Of a stretch of 64,000 nt of DNA, positions 1-10,201 are shown piece by piece; positions within the stretch are counted from its first letter, which is position 1, and each line of letters opens with the position of its first letter. The translations under genes and the position numbers were made by a program. The stretch lies in NCBI GenBank assembly GCA_000495505.1, contig CP006833.1:620001-684000 (forward strand), read 5' to 3'. The stretch comes from Campylobacter fetus subsp. testudinum 03-427. Its GTDB lineage: Bacteria; Campylobacterota; Campylobacteria; Campylobacterales; Campylobacteraceae. The notes beneath the pieces are model-generated. The model saw only the letters and a list, made by a program, of their open reading frames with translations, did no database searches and was not told the origin of the DNA.

Positions 1-1
1 T

Positions 2-2533
2 TTAAAAGATATAATTCTAAAAACACACTACTTTTTCGGTGATAGCGTAAGATATACTCCGGGCTGGGATTGCCACGGTCTTCCTATCGAACAGCAAGTT
101 GAAGTGAAGCTCGGCGATAAAAAAAAGAGTATGAGTAAGTCAGATATCAGACAAGAGTGCAGAAACTGGGCTAAGGAGTTTATAGCTATTCAAAAAGATG
201 AGTTTAAATCTCTTGGTGTGATAGGTGACTGGGATGATCCATATCTTACTATGAAATTTAAATTTGAAGCAAATATCTACAGAACTCTTTGTGAAGTGGC
301 TAAAAAAGGACTTCTTATTGAGCGAAGCAAACCTGTTTTTTGGAGCTGGGCTGCTAGAAGCGCTCTAGCTGAAGCTGAAGTGGAATATGAAGATAAAGAG
401 GATTATAGTTTGTATGTTGCTTTTTGCTTAAGCGACGCTGCTTGTAAAAAGCTAGGAGTTAGCGATGCAAAAGCTGTTATCTGGACTACTACACCATGGA
501 CTTTAGTTGCAAATCAAGCTATTAGTTTAAATCCGAATGAAAAATACGCCATAACAAGCGAGGGTTATATAATAGCTCTTCCTTTAAAAGAAACTCTTAT
601 AAATCAAGGTATCATAAATGGAAAAATAGTAAAAGAGTTTGCTTCAAGTGAGCTTGAAGGTTTAAGCGCTATCAATCCTCTAAATGGCAGGGATTCTAAA
701 TTTATACTTGGGGAACATGTTTTGATGGATGGTGGAACCGGGCTTGTACATACTGCTCCTGGACATGGCGAAGATGATTATTTTGCAAGTTTGAAATACG
801 GTATAGAAGTTATAATGCCTGTTGATGAAGCAGGGCTTTATGATGAGACTTTAAGGGTTAAAAAACTACTTCCTGAACATCTTTTAAGTGAGTTTATAGG
901 TATTCATATATTTAAAGCAAATGAAAAATTAGTAGAGCTTTTGGGTGATGCGGCTATAAAAGTTAGTAAATTCGTGCATAGCTATCCGTTTTGCTGGAGA
1001 ACACATAAACCTGTGATTTACCGTGCTACAAAACAGTGGTTTATAGCTATGGATGAGCCAAAACTAAGCGGTAAAACTCTAAGACAAACAGCACTTGAAG
1101 CGTTAAATAACGTGAAGTTTTATCCAGAAGCTGGAGTTAAACGCATAGGCTCAATGATAGAAAATCGCCCTGATTGGTGTATTTCACGCCAAAGGGATTG
1201 GGGAGTTCCGATAGCTTTTTTTAGAGACTTGGCTACAAAAGAGCCTGTTTTTGATAGTGATGTTTTAGAGCATATCGCTAAGGTATTTGACGAAAAAGGC
1301 GCTGATGCGTGGTGGGACTTGGAAATTGCTCAATTGCTACCAAAAGGAACAAATTTAAATCCTGCGAATTTAGAAAAAGTAACTGATATTTTAGACGTTT
1401 GGTTTGATAGCGGATCTACTTGGAATGCAGTTTTAAATAGCGGAGATTACGACGCTGGTGGTTATCAAGCCGATATGTATCTTGAGGGAAGCGACCAGCA
1501 TAGAGGTTGGTTTCAAAGTTCATTGCTTTTAAGTTGTGCGGTAAATGAAAAAGCTCCTTATAAAAGTGTTTTAACTCATGGATTTACTGTTGATGGAAAC
1601 GGAAATAAAATGAGTAAAAGCAAAGGAAACGTTGTAGCTCCTTCAGATGTTGCTAAGAGATACGGAGTTGAAATTTTGCGTCTTTGGGTGGGACTAAGCG
1701 ACTACTCAAGCGATCTTAAAATCAGTGATGATATACTAAAACAAGTTGCCGAACAGTATAGAAAAATAAGAAATACAATAAGATTTTTACTAGCGAACAT
1801 AAATGATTTAGATGATATAAGTAGTCATTTTGGAACTCTTGATAAGTGGATACTTGCTCGTGCTACTAAGAGTTTTAAAGAGGTATCTGAGTGCTTTAAA
1901 AACTATGAGTATTCAAAAGGTTTTAATATATTACTAAATTTCTTAAGCACAGATCTTAGTGGAATTTATCTTGATATCTGTAAAGATAGACTTTACTGCG
2001 ACGAAAAAGATGGTTTAAGACGCCGTTCATCTCAGTCGGCTATGGCTATAATAGCAAAATCTCTGCTAAGTCTTATAGCTCCTACTCTTACATATACGGT
2101 TGATGAGGCTATAGAGTTTGCTCCAGATATCATCAAAAATGGAGCAAGTGATGCGTTTGATCTAGTTTATGAGCCGCTTACGTTTGAATTTAAAATAGAT
2201 GATGAGCTTCTTATCTCCAGCCGTGAGAAATTCAACGAGATAATAGACACTCTAAAAAAAGATAAAATAATTAAATCAACATTAGAAGTTATACTAGAAA
2301 CTAGCTCAAATGAGATTTTGGCAAATGATCTTGATGAGGTAATCGACTGGTATATGGTTAGCTTTGTAAGAAGTATCGAAAGTGATGAGTGTTTGGCTGA
2401 GTTTGTAGTGGGTAATGATAAATTTAAAATAGTAAAAGCAGATAGATATAAATGCCCAAGATGCTGGAAATATGCTGCTAAAATAGACAATGATTTATGC
2501 CCAAGATGTGCTAAGGTATTAAAACGTGTTTAG
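2..2533 (+). CDS. ileS: Isoleucyl-tRNA synthetase, 5' truncated by window edge
   Basis: Class I aminoacyl-tRNA synthetase that charges tRNA-Ile and edits misactivated valine in the cytoplasm. The reading frame is open from base 2, and the first visible residues ([14 protein letters not shown], then [10 protein letters not shown]) are those that normally follow the HIGH motif, so only the extreme N-terminus lies outside the window. The catalytic loop KMSKS is intact (about 1609-1623). The C-terminus ends in a zinc-finger pair, CPRCWKY and LCPRCAK, typical of bacterial IleRS. About 843 residues are visible; the family is usually about 910-930. A GTG at 104 is only an internal codon. The stop overlaps the next small ORF. 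Confidence 0.97.
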   Translation, partial: LKDIILKTHYFFGDSVRYTPGWDCHGLPIEQQVEVKLGDKKKSMSKSDIRQECRNWAKEFIAIQKDEFKSLGVIGDWDDPYLTMKFKFEANIYRTLCEVAKKGLLIERSKPVFWSWAARSALAEAEVEYEDKEDYSLYVAFCLSDAACKKLGVSDAKAVIWTTTPWTLVANQAISLNPNEKYAITSEGYIIALPLKETLINQGIINGKIVKEFASSELEGLSAINPLNGRDSKFILGEHVLMDGGTGLVHTAPGHGEDDYFASLKYGIEVIMPVDEAGLYDETLRVKKLLPEHLLSEFIGIHIFKANEKLVELLGDAAIKVSKFVHSYPFCWRTHKPVIYRATKQWFIAMDEPKLSGKTLRQTALEALNNVKFYPEAGVKRIGSMIENRPDWCISRQRDWGVPIAFFRDLATKEPVFDSDVLEHIAKVFDEKGADAWWDLEIAQLLPKGTNLNPANLEKVTDILDVWFDSGSTWNAVLNSGDYDAGGYQADMYLEGSDQHRGWFQSSLLLSCAVNEKAPYKSVLTHGFTVDGNGNKMSKSKGNVVAPSDVAKRYGVEILRLWVGLSDYSSDLKISDDILKQVAEQYRKIRNTIRFLLANINDLDDISSHFGTLDKWILARATKSFKEVSECFKNYEYSKGFNILLNFLSTDLSGIYLDICKDRLYCDEKDGLRRRSSQSAMAIIAKSLLSLIAPTLTYTVDEAIEFAPDIIKNGASDAFDLVYEPLTFEFKIDDELLISSREKFNEIIDTLKKDKIIKSTLEVILETSSNEILANDLDEVIDWYMVSFVRSIESDECLAEFVVGNDKFKIVKADRYKCPRCWKYAAKIDNDLCPRCAKVLKRV

Positions 2534-2636
2534 TGAGCCAGTAAGTATAGAGCTAATAGCACTTACCGTCGTTATACTAGTTGGTATGGTAAGTGTCGGC
2601 ATATTTTTAGTTAATAGATTTAAGGAGAACAGGTGA
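2526..2636 (+). CDS. Small single-pass membrane protein (36 aa)
   Basis: A 36-codon ORF with a GTG start that overlaps the last codons of ileS and ends in a GTGATA overlap with the gatA start. The product begins [13 protein letters not shown], has one hydrophobic stretch of about 20 residues (roughly 8-30) and ends in the basic NRFKENR. An AAGG about 9 bases upstream of the GTG could be its ribosome site. From memory, C. jejuni has an equally small putative membrane protein (Cj1060c) at this place between ileS and gatA, which supports a real gene. Function unknown. Translational coupling on both sides suggests it is made with its neighbours. Confidence 0.6.
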   Translation: MFSEPVSIELIALTVVILVGMVSVGIFLVNRFKENR

Positions 2637-3994
2637 TAAGCTTAAAAGATGCGATAAAGCTAAGCAGTAGCGATATAGTAGAGCTTCGTAAAAATTTAAA
2701 AGATAAGATAAAAGATAATAAAAAATTAGGCGCTTATATAGAACAGCTAACTAATAGCGATATAAGCGATGAGTATGCAGGTGTTCCAATCGCTATAAAA
2801 GATAATATCCAAGTCAAGAACTGGAGTATAACAAGTTGCTCTAAGATCTTGCAAGGTTACGTAGCTCCATATCACGCGACTGTTATAGAAAAGCTTTTAA
2901 AAGCGGGACTTGCTCCGTTTGGTCGTACGAATATGGATGAGTTTGCTATGGGAAGCACGACTGAGAGTTCATTTTACGGAAAAACTTTAAATCCTCTTGA
3001 TCATACTAGAGTACCAGGAGGTAGTAGTGGTGGTAGTGCTGCAGCAGTATCGGCCGGACTAGCGATAGCTGCTTTGGGAAGCGATACTGGAGGAAGCATA
3101 CGCCAACCTGCTGCGTTTTGCGGATGTGTTGGTTTTAAGCCGACTTATGGAAGAGTTAGTAGATACGGACTTGGTGCTTACTCTAGTAGTTTAGATCAGA
3201 TAGGACCGATAACAAGGAGCGTTGAAGACGCTGCGATTCTCTATGATATCATCTGCGGACACGATCCAAAAGATAGCACAAGCTCAAATTTAGAAAATAT
3301 AAGCACCTCAGATAAATTAAACAGCGATAGAAAACTTACGATAGCAGTTATAAAAAACTATGTTGATGGTGCTAGTGATGATGTGAAAAAAGCTCTAAAT
3401 TTGACTATAGAAAAGTTAAAAAATAGTGGTCATAAAATAATTTATAAAGATCTTTCTAACTCAAAGTACGATATAGCTGCTTATTACATCATAGCTACAG
3501 CAGAAGCTAGTGCGAATCTTAGTCGTTATGATGGCGTGAGATATGGTAGGAGAGCAGACTCAAACTCTCTTGGTCAGATGTACTCAAAAACAAGAGGCGA
3601 GGGATTTGGCGCAGAAGTGCAAAGAAGAATGCTTCTTGGAACATTTGTTTTATCAAGCGGATACTATGATGCTTATTATATAAAAGCACAAAAAGCAAGA
3701 GCATTTATAAAACGAGAATATGAGGAGATATTAAATGAAGCCGATATAATGCTAATGCCAGTAGCTCCTAGTGTAGCTTATAAATTTGCAGAGTTAAGTG
3801 ATCCACTTAGTGCTTATCTTAGCGATATATATACTATAGGTGTAAATTTGGCCGGACTTCCTGCTATAACAGTACCGGTACAAAGTGATAAAAATGGGCT
3901 AAATATCTCAGCTCAGCTCATCGGCGGTGCGTGGAAAGAACAAGATGTCTTAGACGCTGCATTTGGTTTGGAAAAATTAGTTAAAGGAAACTAA
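2633..3994 (+). CDS. gatA: Asp-tRNA(Asn)/Glu-tRNA(Gln) amidotransferase subunit A
   Basis: Glutaminase subunit of the GatCAB complex, which converts misacylated Glu-tRNA-Gln and Asp-tRNA-Asn to the amidated forms. The amidase-signature Ser-cisSer-Lys triad is visible: the lysine in [10 protein letters not shown], the glycine/serine-rich [10 protein letters not shown], and the nucleophile region [15 protein letters not shown]. Its 453 residues are a usual length. The GTG start at 2633 follows AAGGAGAACAG, a strong ribosome site, and overlaps the stop of the small membrane ORF. GatB and GatC are not in the window. guaB follows after 4 bases, so the genes are probably co-transcribed. Confidence 0.97.
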   Translation: MISLKDAIKLSSSDIVELRKNLKDKIKDNKKLGAYIEQLTNSDISDEYAGVPIAIKDNIQVKNWSITSCSKILQGYVAPYHATVIEKLLKAGLAPFGRTNMDEFAMGSTTESSFYGKTLNPLDHTRVPGGSSGGSAAAVSAGLAIAALGSDTGGSIRQPAAFCGCVGFKPTYGRVSRYGLGAYSSSLDQIGPITRSVEDAAILYDIICGHDPKDSTSSNLENISTSDKLNSDRKLTIAVIKNYVDGASDDVKKALNLTIEKLKNSGHKIIYKDLSNSKYDIAAYYIIATAEASANLSRYDGVRYGRRADSNSLGQMYSKTRGEGFGAEVQRRMLLGTFVLSSGYYDAYYIKAQKARAFIKREYEEILNEADIMLMPVAPSVAYKFAELSDPLSAYLSDIYTIGVNLAGLPAITVPVQSDKNGLNISAQLIGGAWKEQDVLDAAFGLEKLVKGN

Positions 3995-3998
3995 AGAG

Positions 3999-5450
3999 AT
4001 GAAGATAATTAAAAGAGCTTTGACTTTTGAAGATGTTTTACTTGTACCGCAGTACTCAGAAATTTTACCAAAACAAGTTGATATAACTTCTAAATTTAGT
4101 AAAAATATAAATTTAAATATACCTCTTGTATCTGCTGCTATGGATACGGTAACTGAGCATAGAACTGCTATTATGATGGCAAGACTAGGAGGAATCGGCG
4201 TTATACATAAAAATATGGATATAGAAAGCCAAGTAAAAGAGGTAAAAAGAGTCAAGAAAAGCGAAAGTGGAGTTATAATCGATCCTATATTTATAAAACC
4301 AAACGCTACTATAAGAGAGGCTCTTGAACTTATGAGCGAATATAGGATATCAGGAGTTCCTGTGGTTGATGATGATAATGTTTTGATAGGAATTCTTACG
4401 AATAGAGATTTGAGATTTGAAAATGATTTTACCAAACAAGTAAGTGACGCAATGACAAAGCCACCTCTTATCACTGCTCCAAAAGGTTGCACTTTAGATG
4501 ATGCGGAGAAGATATTTTCTACAAATAAAGTTGAAAAACTTCCTATAGTAGATGAAAGTGGCAGACTTGAAGGGCTTATCACTATAAAAGATCTTAAAAA
4601 GAGAAAAGAATATCCAAATGCAAATAAAGACAAATTCGGTCGTCTAAGAGTAGCAGCTGCTATGGGTGTAGGTCAGCTTGATAGAGCAGTGGCTTTAGCC
4701 AAGGCAGGTGTTGATGCTTTGGTTATGGACTCAGCTCACGGACACTCAAAAGGTATAATAGATACTTTAAAGCTCATTAAAGAAAATGTTAAAGATGTTG
4801 ATGTGATAGTAGGAAACGTAGCAAATCCAAAAGCTGTTATAGATCTTATAAACGCTGGAGCCGATGGAATAAAAGTAGGTATAGGACCAGGATCTATATG
4901 TACTACTCGTATAGTATCTGGTGTAGGAGTTCCTCAAATTACTGCTATAGCAGACTGCGCTGATGAAGCTAGAAAATTTGGAATACCAGTAATAGCTGAT
5001 GGCGGTATCAAATATAGCGGAGATTTCGCAAAAGCTTTAGCAGCTGGAGCTAGTTGTATAATGGTAGGAAGCTTACTTGCAGGTTGCGATGAAAGTCCAG
5101 GAGAACTAGTCACTTTTCAAGGCAGACAGTATAAAAGTTACCGCGGTATGGGCAGCATAGGAGCTATGACAAGAGGTAGCAGCGATAGGTATTTTCAAGA
5201 AGGAACAGCTCAAGATAAATTAGTACCAGAAGGCATAGAAGGTAGAGTTCCATACGCTGGAAGCATAAAACAAGTAGTTCATCAGTTAGTTGGTGGGCTT
5301 AGAAGTTCTATGGGGTATTGTGGAAGCGATAGTATCGAAATTTTTCAAGAAAGAGCAGAATTTGTAGAGATAACAAGTGCCGGACTTAAAGAGAGTCACG
5401 CACATGATGTTATAATAACTCAAGAAGCACCAAATTATAGAGTGAATTAG
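3999..5450 (+). CDS. guaB: Inosine-5'-monophosphate dehydrogenase
   Basis: NAD-dependent oxidation of IMP to XMP, the committed step of GMP synthesis. The 483 residues give the full (beta/alpha)8 barrel with a CBS-domain pair inserted at about residues 95-205 (for example [16 protein letters not shown] and [15 protein letters not shown]). The catalytic cysteine lies in [13 protein letters not shown], and the phosphate-binding and flap regions ([25 protein letters not shown]) are present. It follows gatA by 4 bases and its TAG stop overlaps the metX start by one base. Confidence 0.98.
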   Translation: MKIIKRALTFEDVLLVPQYSEILPKQVDITSKFSKNINLNIPLVSAAMDTVTEHRTAIMMARLGGIGVIHKNMDIESQVKEVKRVKKSESGVIIDPIFIKPNATIREALELMSEYRISGVPVVDDDNVLIGILTNRDLRFENDFTKQVSDAMTKPPLITAPKGCTLDDAEKIFSTNKVEKLPIVDESGRLEGLITIKDLKKRKEYPNANKDKFGRLRVAAAMGVGQLDRAVALAKAGVDALVMDSAHGHSKGIIDTLKLIKENVKDVDVIVGNVANPKAVIDLINAGADGIKVGIGPGSICTTRIVSGVGVPQITAIADCADEARKFGIPVIADGGIKYSGDFAKALAAGASCIMVGSLLAGCDESPGELVTFQGRQYKSYRGMGSIGAMTRGSSDRYFQEGTAQDKLVPEGIEGRVPYAGSIKQVVHQLVGGLRSSMGYCGSDSIEIFQERAEFVEITSAGLKESHAHDVIITQEAPNYRVN

Positions 5451-6556
5451 TGAAAATCAGTACTTATAAAGCTCATTTTGATGAACCGCTCTATTTAGAA
5501 AGTGGTCGTATATTAAGCGAGTTTGATCTAGTTTATGAGACTTATGGTGAGCTAAATGCCGATAAATCAAACGTGATAGTAGTGTGTCACGCACTAACTG
5601 GAAGTCATCACGCAGCAGGAAGATACGAGGGAGATAGCAAGTCTGGTTGGTGGGACGCACTGATAGGGGATAATAAAGGCATTGATACTACTAAATTTTT
5701 TGTTATATGCGTAAATATTTTAGGAAGTTCATTTGGCTCTACAAATCCGCTTAGTATAGAGCCTAGCACTGGAGAGGAGTATCGTTTAAGATTTCCTGTT
5801 TTAGTGATCAGCGATGTGGTAAAAGCGCAGATAAGACTATTTGATAGACTTGGTATAAAGCAAGCTCACGCAGTCATAGGCGGAAGCCTTGGCGGTATGC
5901 AAGCACTTTGTTTTGCTATAGAGTTTCCAAATTTTGCTAAAAACGTTATAATGTTAGCTACTACTTATGCTACAAAAGCGTGGGCTATCGCTTTTAATAA
6001 GATAGCTATCGAAGGTATAGTAAGAGATCCGGATTTTAAAAACGGATACTATGATAAAGATGAAGTGTTAAAAAACGGACTTACTGGAATGGCGCTTGGT
6101 AGAATGGCAGGTCATATAAGCTTTCTAAGTCCTAGTTCTATGGATGATAAATTTGGGCGAAATTATGTACAAACAGACGGTCTTTATGAGCTTTTAGGTA
6201 GATTTGAAGTAGATAGATATATGGAGTATAATGGACATAATTTTCCAAAAAGATTTGATCCGTTGAGTTATCTTTATATAACTAAAATGATGAATAATTT
6301 CGATTGTACTCGTCACTACAATAGCTTAAAAGAGGCTTTGAGCCTTACAAAAGCTAATGTTTTGCTAATATCTTTTGATGGAGATGTTTTGTTTCCGCCA
6401 TATCTTATGAAAGAGATGTATGATGCGTACTGCGATATAGGTAGAAAAAATCAAGTTAAATATATATGTATAAATAGCAGTTATGGGCATGATGCATTTT
6501 TAGTTGAGGTGGATAAAATAGATATGTATATAAAAAAGGCGCTTGAATGCAGATAG
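5450..6556 (+). CDS. metX: Homoserine O-acetyltransferase
   Basis: Alpha/beta-hydrolase-fold acyltransferase that transfers an acetyl group from acetyl-CoA to homoserine in methionine synthesis. The nucleophile elbow is GGSLGGMQ, the catalytic aspartate lies in ISFDGDVLFPP and the histidine in SYGHDAFLVE, all in the right order. The 368 residues match MetX. The GTG start overlaps the guaB stop by one base, and the gene ends overlapping xseB by 10 bases. As I recall, C. jejuni lacks metX between guaB and xseB, so this is a lineage difference in an otherwise conserved order. Some MetX homologues use succinyl-CoA; acyl specificity is not certain from sequence. Confidence 0.93.
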   Translation: MKISTYKAHFDEPLYLESGRILSEFDLVYETYGELNADKSNVIVVCHALTGSHHAAGRYEGDSKSGWWDALIGDNKGIDTTKFFVICVNILGSSFGSTNPLSIEPSTGEEYRLRFPVLVISDVVKAQIRLFDRLGIKQAHAVIGGSLGGMQALCFAIEFPNFAKNVIMLATTYATKAWAIAFNKIAIEGIVRDPDFKNGYYDKDEVLKNGLTGMALGRMAGHISFLSPSSMDDKFGRNYVQTDGLYELLGRFEVDRYMEYNGHNFPKRFDPLSYLYITKMMNNFDCTRHYNSLKEALSLTKANVLLISFDGDVLFPPYLMKEMYDAYCDIGRKNQVKYICINSSYGHDAFLVEVDKIDMYIKKALECR

Positions 6557-6744
6557 AAAATGAGAGTTTTGAGAGTAAAATAGAAAAATTAAACGAGCTT
6601 TTAAATAAGCTAAATGATGAGAATTTAACTCTTTTAGATAGTGTTGAATTATATAAAAGCGGTACAAAATTGGTAAAAGAAGCTAGAGAAATGTTGGAAA
6701 ATGCTAAGCTTAGCATACAAGAAATGAGTGACAATAATGGCTAA
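6547..6744 (+). CDS. xseB: Exodeoxyribonuclease VII small subunit
   Basis: A 65-residue, highly charged helical protein starting MQIENESFESKIEKLNELLN. The pattern FE..IEKLNELL.KL......LL.SVELYK.G is that of the XseB small subunit, which partners XseA in a single-strand exonuclease. It overlaps metX by 10 bases and the next gene by 8, so it is embedded in the operon. xseA is not in the window. The usual family length is 60-80 residues. Confidence 0.85.
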   Translation: MQIENESFESKIEKLNELLNKLNDENLTLLDSVELYKSGTKLVKEAREMLENAKLSIQEMSDNNG

Positions 6745-7543
6745 AATATGCGTACTTCAGCTAAATACACTTGCTATGAGCGACTCTAGGATAGACTACT
6801 ACTTAAAGTTGGCAAAAGAGCGCGGTGCTGGACTGGTGCTGATCGGTGAGTATGTTTTAAATTCATTTTTTACCGAAATAATCAAAATGCCAAAATCGAT
6901 GATAAAAGAGCAGAGCGAACATAAAAGAGCTTCTCTTTTAAATTTAGCAAAAAAATACGATCTCATCATAGTCGCTCCGATCATTCTTTTAAAAGGTAAA
7001 GATATATATAAAGTTATAGCTAAATTTAGTCCTCAAAGCGTGAAATACGAAGAGCAAAATATTTTTATAGATTATTCTCACTGGAATGAAAGTAAATTTT
7101 TTAAAAACAGCAAAAAAGATAGTTTAAGTGTTATGAGTTTTACTTATGATAGGTTTAAATTTGGAGTTATGTTTGGTTATGAAACGCACTTTGATAGGCT
7201 TTGGCAGGAGATGATGTCTAAGAAGATCGATTGCGTGCTTGTGCCTACTGCTTGTACTTTAAACTCAAAAGATAGATGGAATGATCTGTTAAAAATGAGA
7301 GCTTTTACGAATAATATATATATTTTAAGGGCAAATAGACTTGGTAAGGCTAAATTTGATGAGGTTAGTTCGGAGTTTTATGGAAATTCTATGCTGATTA
7401 GTCCGCACGGAGAGATCATGGATAGTCTTGATACGAATGAAGGAATGTTGGTTTGCGAATTAGATAAAAAACTCTTAAATGAAGCTAGGAGTATTTGGAA
7501 ATTTAGTCAAAAATCCAGCTATTTACAAGAATTTAAGGGATAA
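6737..7543 (+). CDS. Carbon-nitrogen hydrolase (nitrilase superfamily)
   Basis: Nitrilase-fold amidohydrolase of about 268 residues. The Glu-Lys-Cys triad can be placed: the glutamate in VLIGEYVLN, a candidate lysine in the central region and the cysteine in VLVPTACTL. I chose ATG 6737 (MAKICVLQLNT), where the beta strand of the fold begins; a GTG at 6728 would add three residues. The substrate is unknown; family members hydrolyse amides, N-carbamoyl compounds or damaged metabolites. It overlaps xseB by 8 bases and precedes murC by one base. A homologue sits at the same place in C. jejuni (recalled). Confidence 0.82.
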   Translation: MAKICVLQLNTLAMSDSRIDYYLKLAKERGAGLVLIGEYVLNSFFTEIIKMPKSMIKEQSEHKRASLLNLAKKYDLIIVAPIILLKGKDIYKVIAKFSPQSVKYEEQNIFIDYSHWNESKFFKNSKKDSLSVMSFTYDRFKFGVMFGYETHFDRLWQEMMSKKIDCVLVPTACTLNSKDRWNDLLKMRAFTNNIYILRANRLGKAKFDEVSSEFYGNSMLISPHGEIMDSLDTNEGMLVCELDKKLLNEARSIWKFSQKSSYLQEFKG

Positions 7544-7544
7544 A

Positions 7545-8843
7545 ATGCAAAAAGTTCACTTTATAGGTATAGGCGGTATAGGAATTTCTGCTATCGCTAG
7601 ATTTTTGAAAGAAAAAGATTTTATTATAAGTGGTTCTGATATAAAAGAGAGTAAAACAACTAAAAATTTAAGAGATAGTGGTATGAAAATCACTGTTCCG
7701 CACTGCGAAAGTGCGATAGAAGATCCTGATTTTGTAGTATATTCAGCTGCTATAAAAAGTGATAATGTTGAGCTTGTCGAGGCTAGAAAAAAAGGTATAG
7801 AATGCTTATCGAGAAAAGAAGCACTCCCTTTTATATTAGAAGGAAAAAGAGTGTTTGCAGTAGCTGGAGCTCACGGTAAAAGCACGACTTCGGCTATGCT
7901 TGCAGCTCTTTTAGAAGGTAGCGTGATAATAGGCGCTATAAGCAAACAGTTTGGCTCAAATATGAAGTATGAATCAAGCCAAAATGTTATATTTGAAGCC
8001 GATGAGAGCGATAGTAGTTTTTTAAATTCAAATCCGTATTTAGCAGTAGTTACGAACGCCGAACCAGAACATATGGAGCATTACGATTTTGATCTAGATA
8101 AATTTCACGCTGCGTACAAAGGATTTTTAGAGCGTGCGAAAATTCGAGTTATAAATGCAGGCGATGAGTTTTTAGCATCTTTAAAAATGGACTGTATAAA
8201 ACTTTATCCAGAAGATATAACTGATCTTAAAATGGTTTTAAGAAACTATGAACCATATACTAGTTTTAATTTAAAAGGTCTTGGCAAATTTGAAGCATGG
8301 GGAATGGGTGAGCATATAGCTATAGACGCTAGTCTTGCCATTCTTGGGGCAAATTGCGAGATAGGACTTGAGAGCATCAGAGAGAATTTGAAGAATTTCA
8401 AAGGGATTAAAAAACGTTTTGATATATTAGTTGCAAATGAAAATTTTGCTCTTATAGATGACTACGCTCATCATCCAACAGAGATCTGCGCAACTCTAAA
8501 AAGCGCAAAAGAGTATGCAAAATTACTTGGATTAGAAAAAATCACCGCTATATTTCAGCCTCACCGCTATACTAGACTAAAAGCAAATTTAGAAGGATTT
8601 AAAAAATGCTTTGAAGATGTAGATGAGCTTGTGATTTTACCTGTTTTTAGTGCGGGAGAAGCTTCAAATAACATAGTTTTGAAAGATGAATTTAAAAAAG
8701 CGATTTTTGCCGAAAAAGTTGAACGAAAAGATAATTCTATAGAGTTTTTTGATAGTTTTGGAGTAAAGCATAGGCTAGACAGCGGACTAGTAATAGGATT
8801 TGGCGCTGGAGATATAACGTATCAGTTAAGGGGTGAATCGTGA
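7545..8843 (+). CDS. murC: UDP-N-acetylmuramate--L-alanine ligase
   Basis: ATP-dependent Mur ligase that adds L-alanine to UDP-MurNAc, the first amino acid of the peptidoglycan stem. The protein starts MQKVHFIGIGGIGISA (nucleotide-binding domain). The ATP P-loop is AGAHGKSTTSAM, the central-domain motif FEADESDSSF is present, and the C-terminal domain carries YAHHPTEI and FQPHRYTR. I chose ATG 7545 over an in-frame ATG at 7479, because the extra 22 residues would lie inside the upstream gene and are not MurC-like. Length 432 residues. It overlaps the next gene by 4 bases. Confidence 0.97.
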   Translation: MQKVHFIGIGGIGISAIARFLKEKDFIISGSDIKESKTTKNLRDSGMKITVPHCESAIEDPDFVVYSAAIKSDNVELVEARKKGIECLSRKEALPFILEGKRVFAVAGAHGKSTTSAMLAALLEGSVIIGAISKQFGSNMKYESSQNVIFEADESDSSFLNSNPYLAVVTNAEPEHMEHYDFDLDKFHAAYKGFLERAKIRVINAGDEFLASLKMDCIKLYPEDITDLKMVLRNYEPYTSFNLKGLGKFEAWGMGEHIAIDASLAILGANCEIGLESIRENLKNFKGIKKRFDILVANENFALIDDYAHHPTEICATLKSAKEYAKLLGLEKITAIFQPHRYTRLKANLEGFKKCFEDVDELVILPVFSAGEASNNIVLKDEFKKAIFAEKVERKDNSIEFFDSFGVKHRLDSGLVIGFGAGDITYQLRGES

Positions 8844-9181
8844 AAATAATTCTTTTTTTAGTACTTATTTTATTTATTGTATTAGTTTTTGCATCTCCAA
8901 AAGATAAATTAAGCTTGAAATCAAAACTTGTCATATTATTTTGCGGTGCAGCGCTGTTTTTAGCCGCATTTATATATAATGAAAAAATGCAAGAAAGACA
9001 AGATCAAGTTCAGCGTTTGCTTGAGGATTTTATGCAAGAAAAAAGTATAAAATGTGGTGAATACGAAGTTGATAATAAACATTTTAATTATGAGTACGGT
9101 ACTCAGAGTTTTGTAGCAAAAAGAGGGTTTTCAAATTTGAATGGAGTTATAATTCCTATTCAAAAATGCATAAAGGAGTAA
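8840..9181 (+). CDS. Small membrane-anchored protein of unknown function
   Basis: A 113-residue protein with two hydrophobic segments near the N-terminus (about residues 2-18, and 30-46 around VILFCGAALFLAAF), followed by a charged domain with two cysteines (SIKCGEYEV and PIQKCIKE). The GTG start overlaps the murC stop in GTGA fashion. From memory, C. jejuni has an integral membrane protein gene (Cj1053c) next to murC, so this is probably a conserved epsilonproteobacterial protein. Function not recognised. The soluble part would be periplasmic if the two helices form a hairpin with an outward C-terminus; topology is uncertain. Confidence 0.7.
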   Translation: MKIILFLVLILFIVLVFASPKDKLSLKSKLVILFCGAALFLAAFIYNEKMQERQDQVQRLLEDFMQEKSIKCGEYEVDNKHFNYEYGTQSFVAKRGFSNLNGVIIPIQKCIKE

Positions 9182-9184
9182 GTT

Positions 9185-10201
9185 ATGTCAAGTCTGTTTA
9201 AATCATTAAAGTTAGCTAATTTTACACTTCCAAATCGTATCGCGATGCCTCCGATGTGTGTATATAAAAGTAGGGATCTTCAAGGACTCCCAAGATGTTT
9301 TCATAGGCTTCATTATCCAGCAAGATCTCTTGGCGGCGTTGGATTTATCATAGTTGAAGCCACTGCGGTTTCTCCTGAGGGCTGTATAAGTAAAAACGAT
9401 ATCGGACTTTGGAGTGATACGCAAGTCGAAGCTCATAAAAAATTAAATTATGAGATTAAAAAATATAGTTGTAAAGTAACTAGCGTACAGTTAGCTCACG
9501 CAGGGGCTAAAGGAACTTGTGATGGTATAATAAGCCCTAGCGGCGTTAGATTTAGTGGTGAGTACGGAACTCCTGATATTTTAAATACTCAAGAAATTTA
9601 CTCTATAGTAACTAAATTTAAAGAAGCAGCTATTAGAGCTAAAGATTCAGATTATGATTTAGTTGAGATCCACGGGGCTCACGGTTATCTAATAAATCAG
9701 TTTTTAAGCCCACTTACAAATAAAAGAGAAGATGAGTTTGGCGGAAATTTAGAAAATAGAATGAGATTTTTAAATTTAATTATAGAAGAGCTAAGGGGTA
9801 TCATTCCATTTGGTGTAAGACTTAGCGCTGATGAGTGGGAAGATGGCGGTAATACTACTGAGGATATAAAAATAGTAGCAAAAAAATGCGAAGAGTTAGG
9901 GGCTAGTTATATCAGCGTTTCAGCTGGTGGAGTCGTAGAAAATCCTACTCATATGCCAAAGATAAAACCTCTTTATCAAGCGCAATACGCCAAAGATATC
10001 AAAGAAGTTATAAATATACCAGTCATTGCAGCTGGACTTATAACTACAAAAGAGCAAGGAGAATATCTTTTAGATAATGGATTTTGTGATTTGGTAGCTT
10101 ATGGCAGAGAGCTTTTAAGAAATCCAAATTTCGCCCTATACGCAGCTGCAAGCACAGGGCTAAATGATCTTATAGATTTTTCTTATAAAAGAGCGTTTTA
10201 G
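9185..10201 (+). CDS. NADH:flavin oxidoreductase / old yellow enzyme family
   Basis: FMN-dependent ene-reductase of the OYE/NamA (YqjM) type, 338 residues. Visible family features are the N-terminal LPNRIAMPPMCVYKS, the substrate-binding QLAHAGAKG, the barrel motif EIHGAHGYLINQFLSPLTNKR and the phosphate site AAGLITT. YqjM-like members have Cys in the MCxY motif, and here MCVY is present. It reduces activated C=C bonds with NAD(P)H; the physiological substrate is unknown. Its stop overlaps the stop of the convergent ABC operon by 4 bases. The gene is inserted with that operon between the murC-linked membrane gene and mutS2. Confidence 0.9.
   Translation: MSSLFKSLKLANFTLPNRIAMPPMCVYKSRDLQGLPRCFHRLHYPARSLGGVGFIIVEATAVSPEGCISKNDIGLWSDTQVEAHKKLNYEIKKYSCKVTSVQLAHAGAKGTCDGIISPSGVRFSGEYGTPDILNTQEIYSIVTKFKEAAIRAKDSDYDLVEIHGAHGYLINQFLSPLTNKREDEFGGNLENRMRFLNLIIEELRGIIPFGVRLSADEWEDGGNTTEDIKIVAKKCEELGASYISVSAGGVVENPTHMPKIKPLYQAQYAKDIKEVINIPVIAAGLITTKEQGEYLLDNGFCDLVAYGRELLRNPNFALYAAASTGLNDLIDFSYKRAF

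Noticed and set aside
7479-7544. Longer murC start at 7479
   Set aside because: The extra 22 residues overlap the upstream gene and do not belong to MurC, which begins at MQKVHFIGIGGIG.
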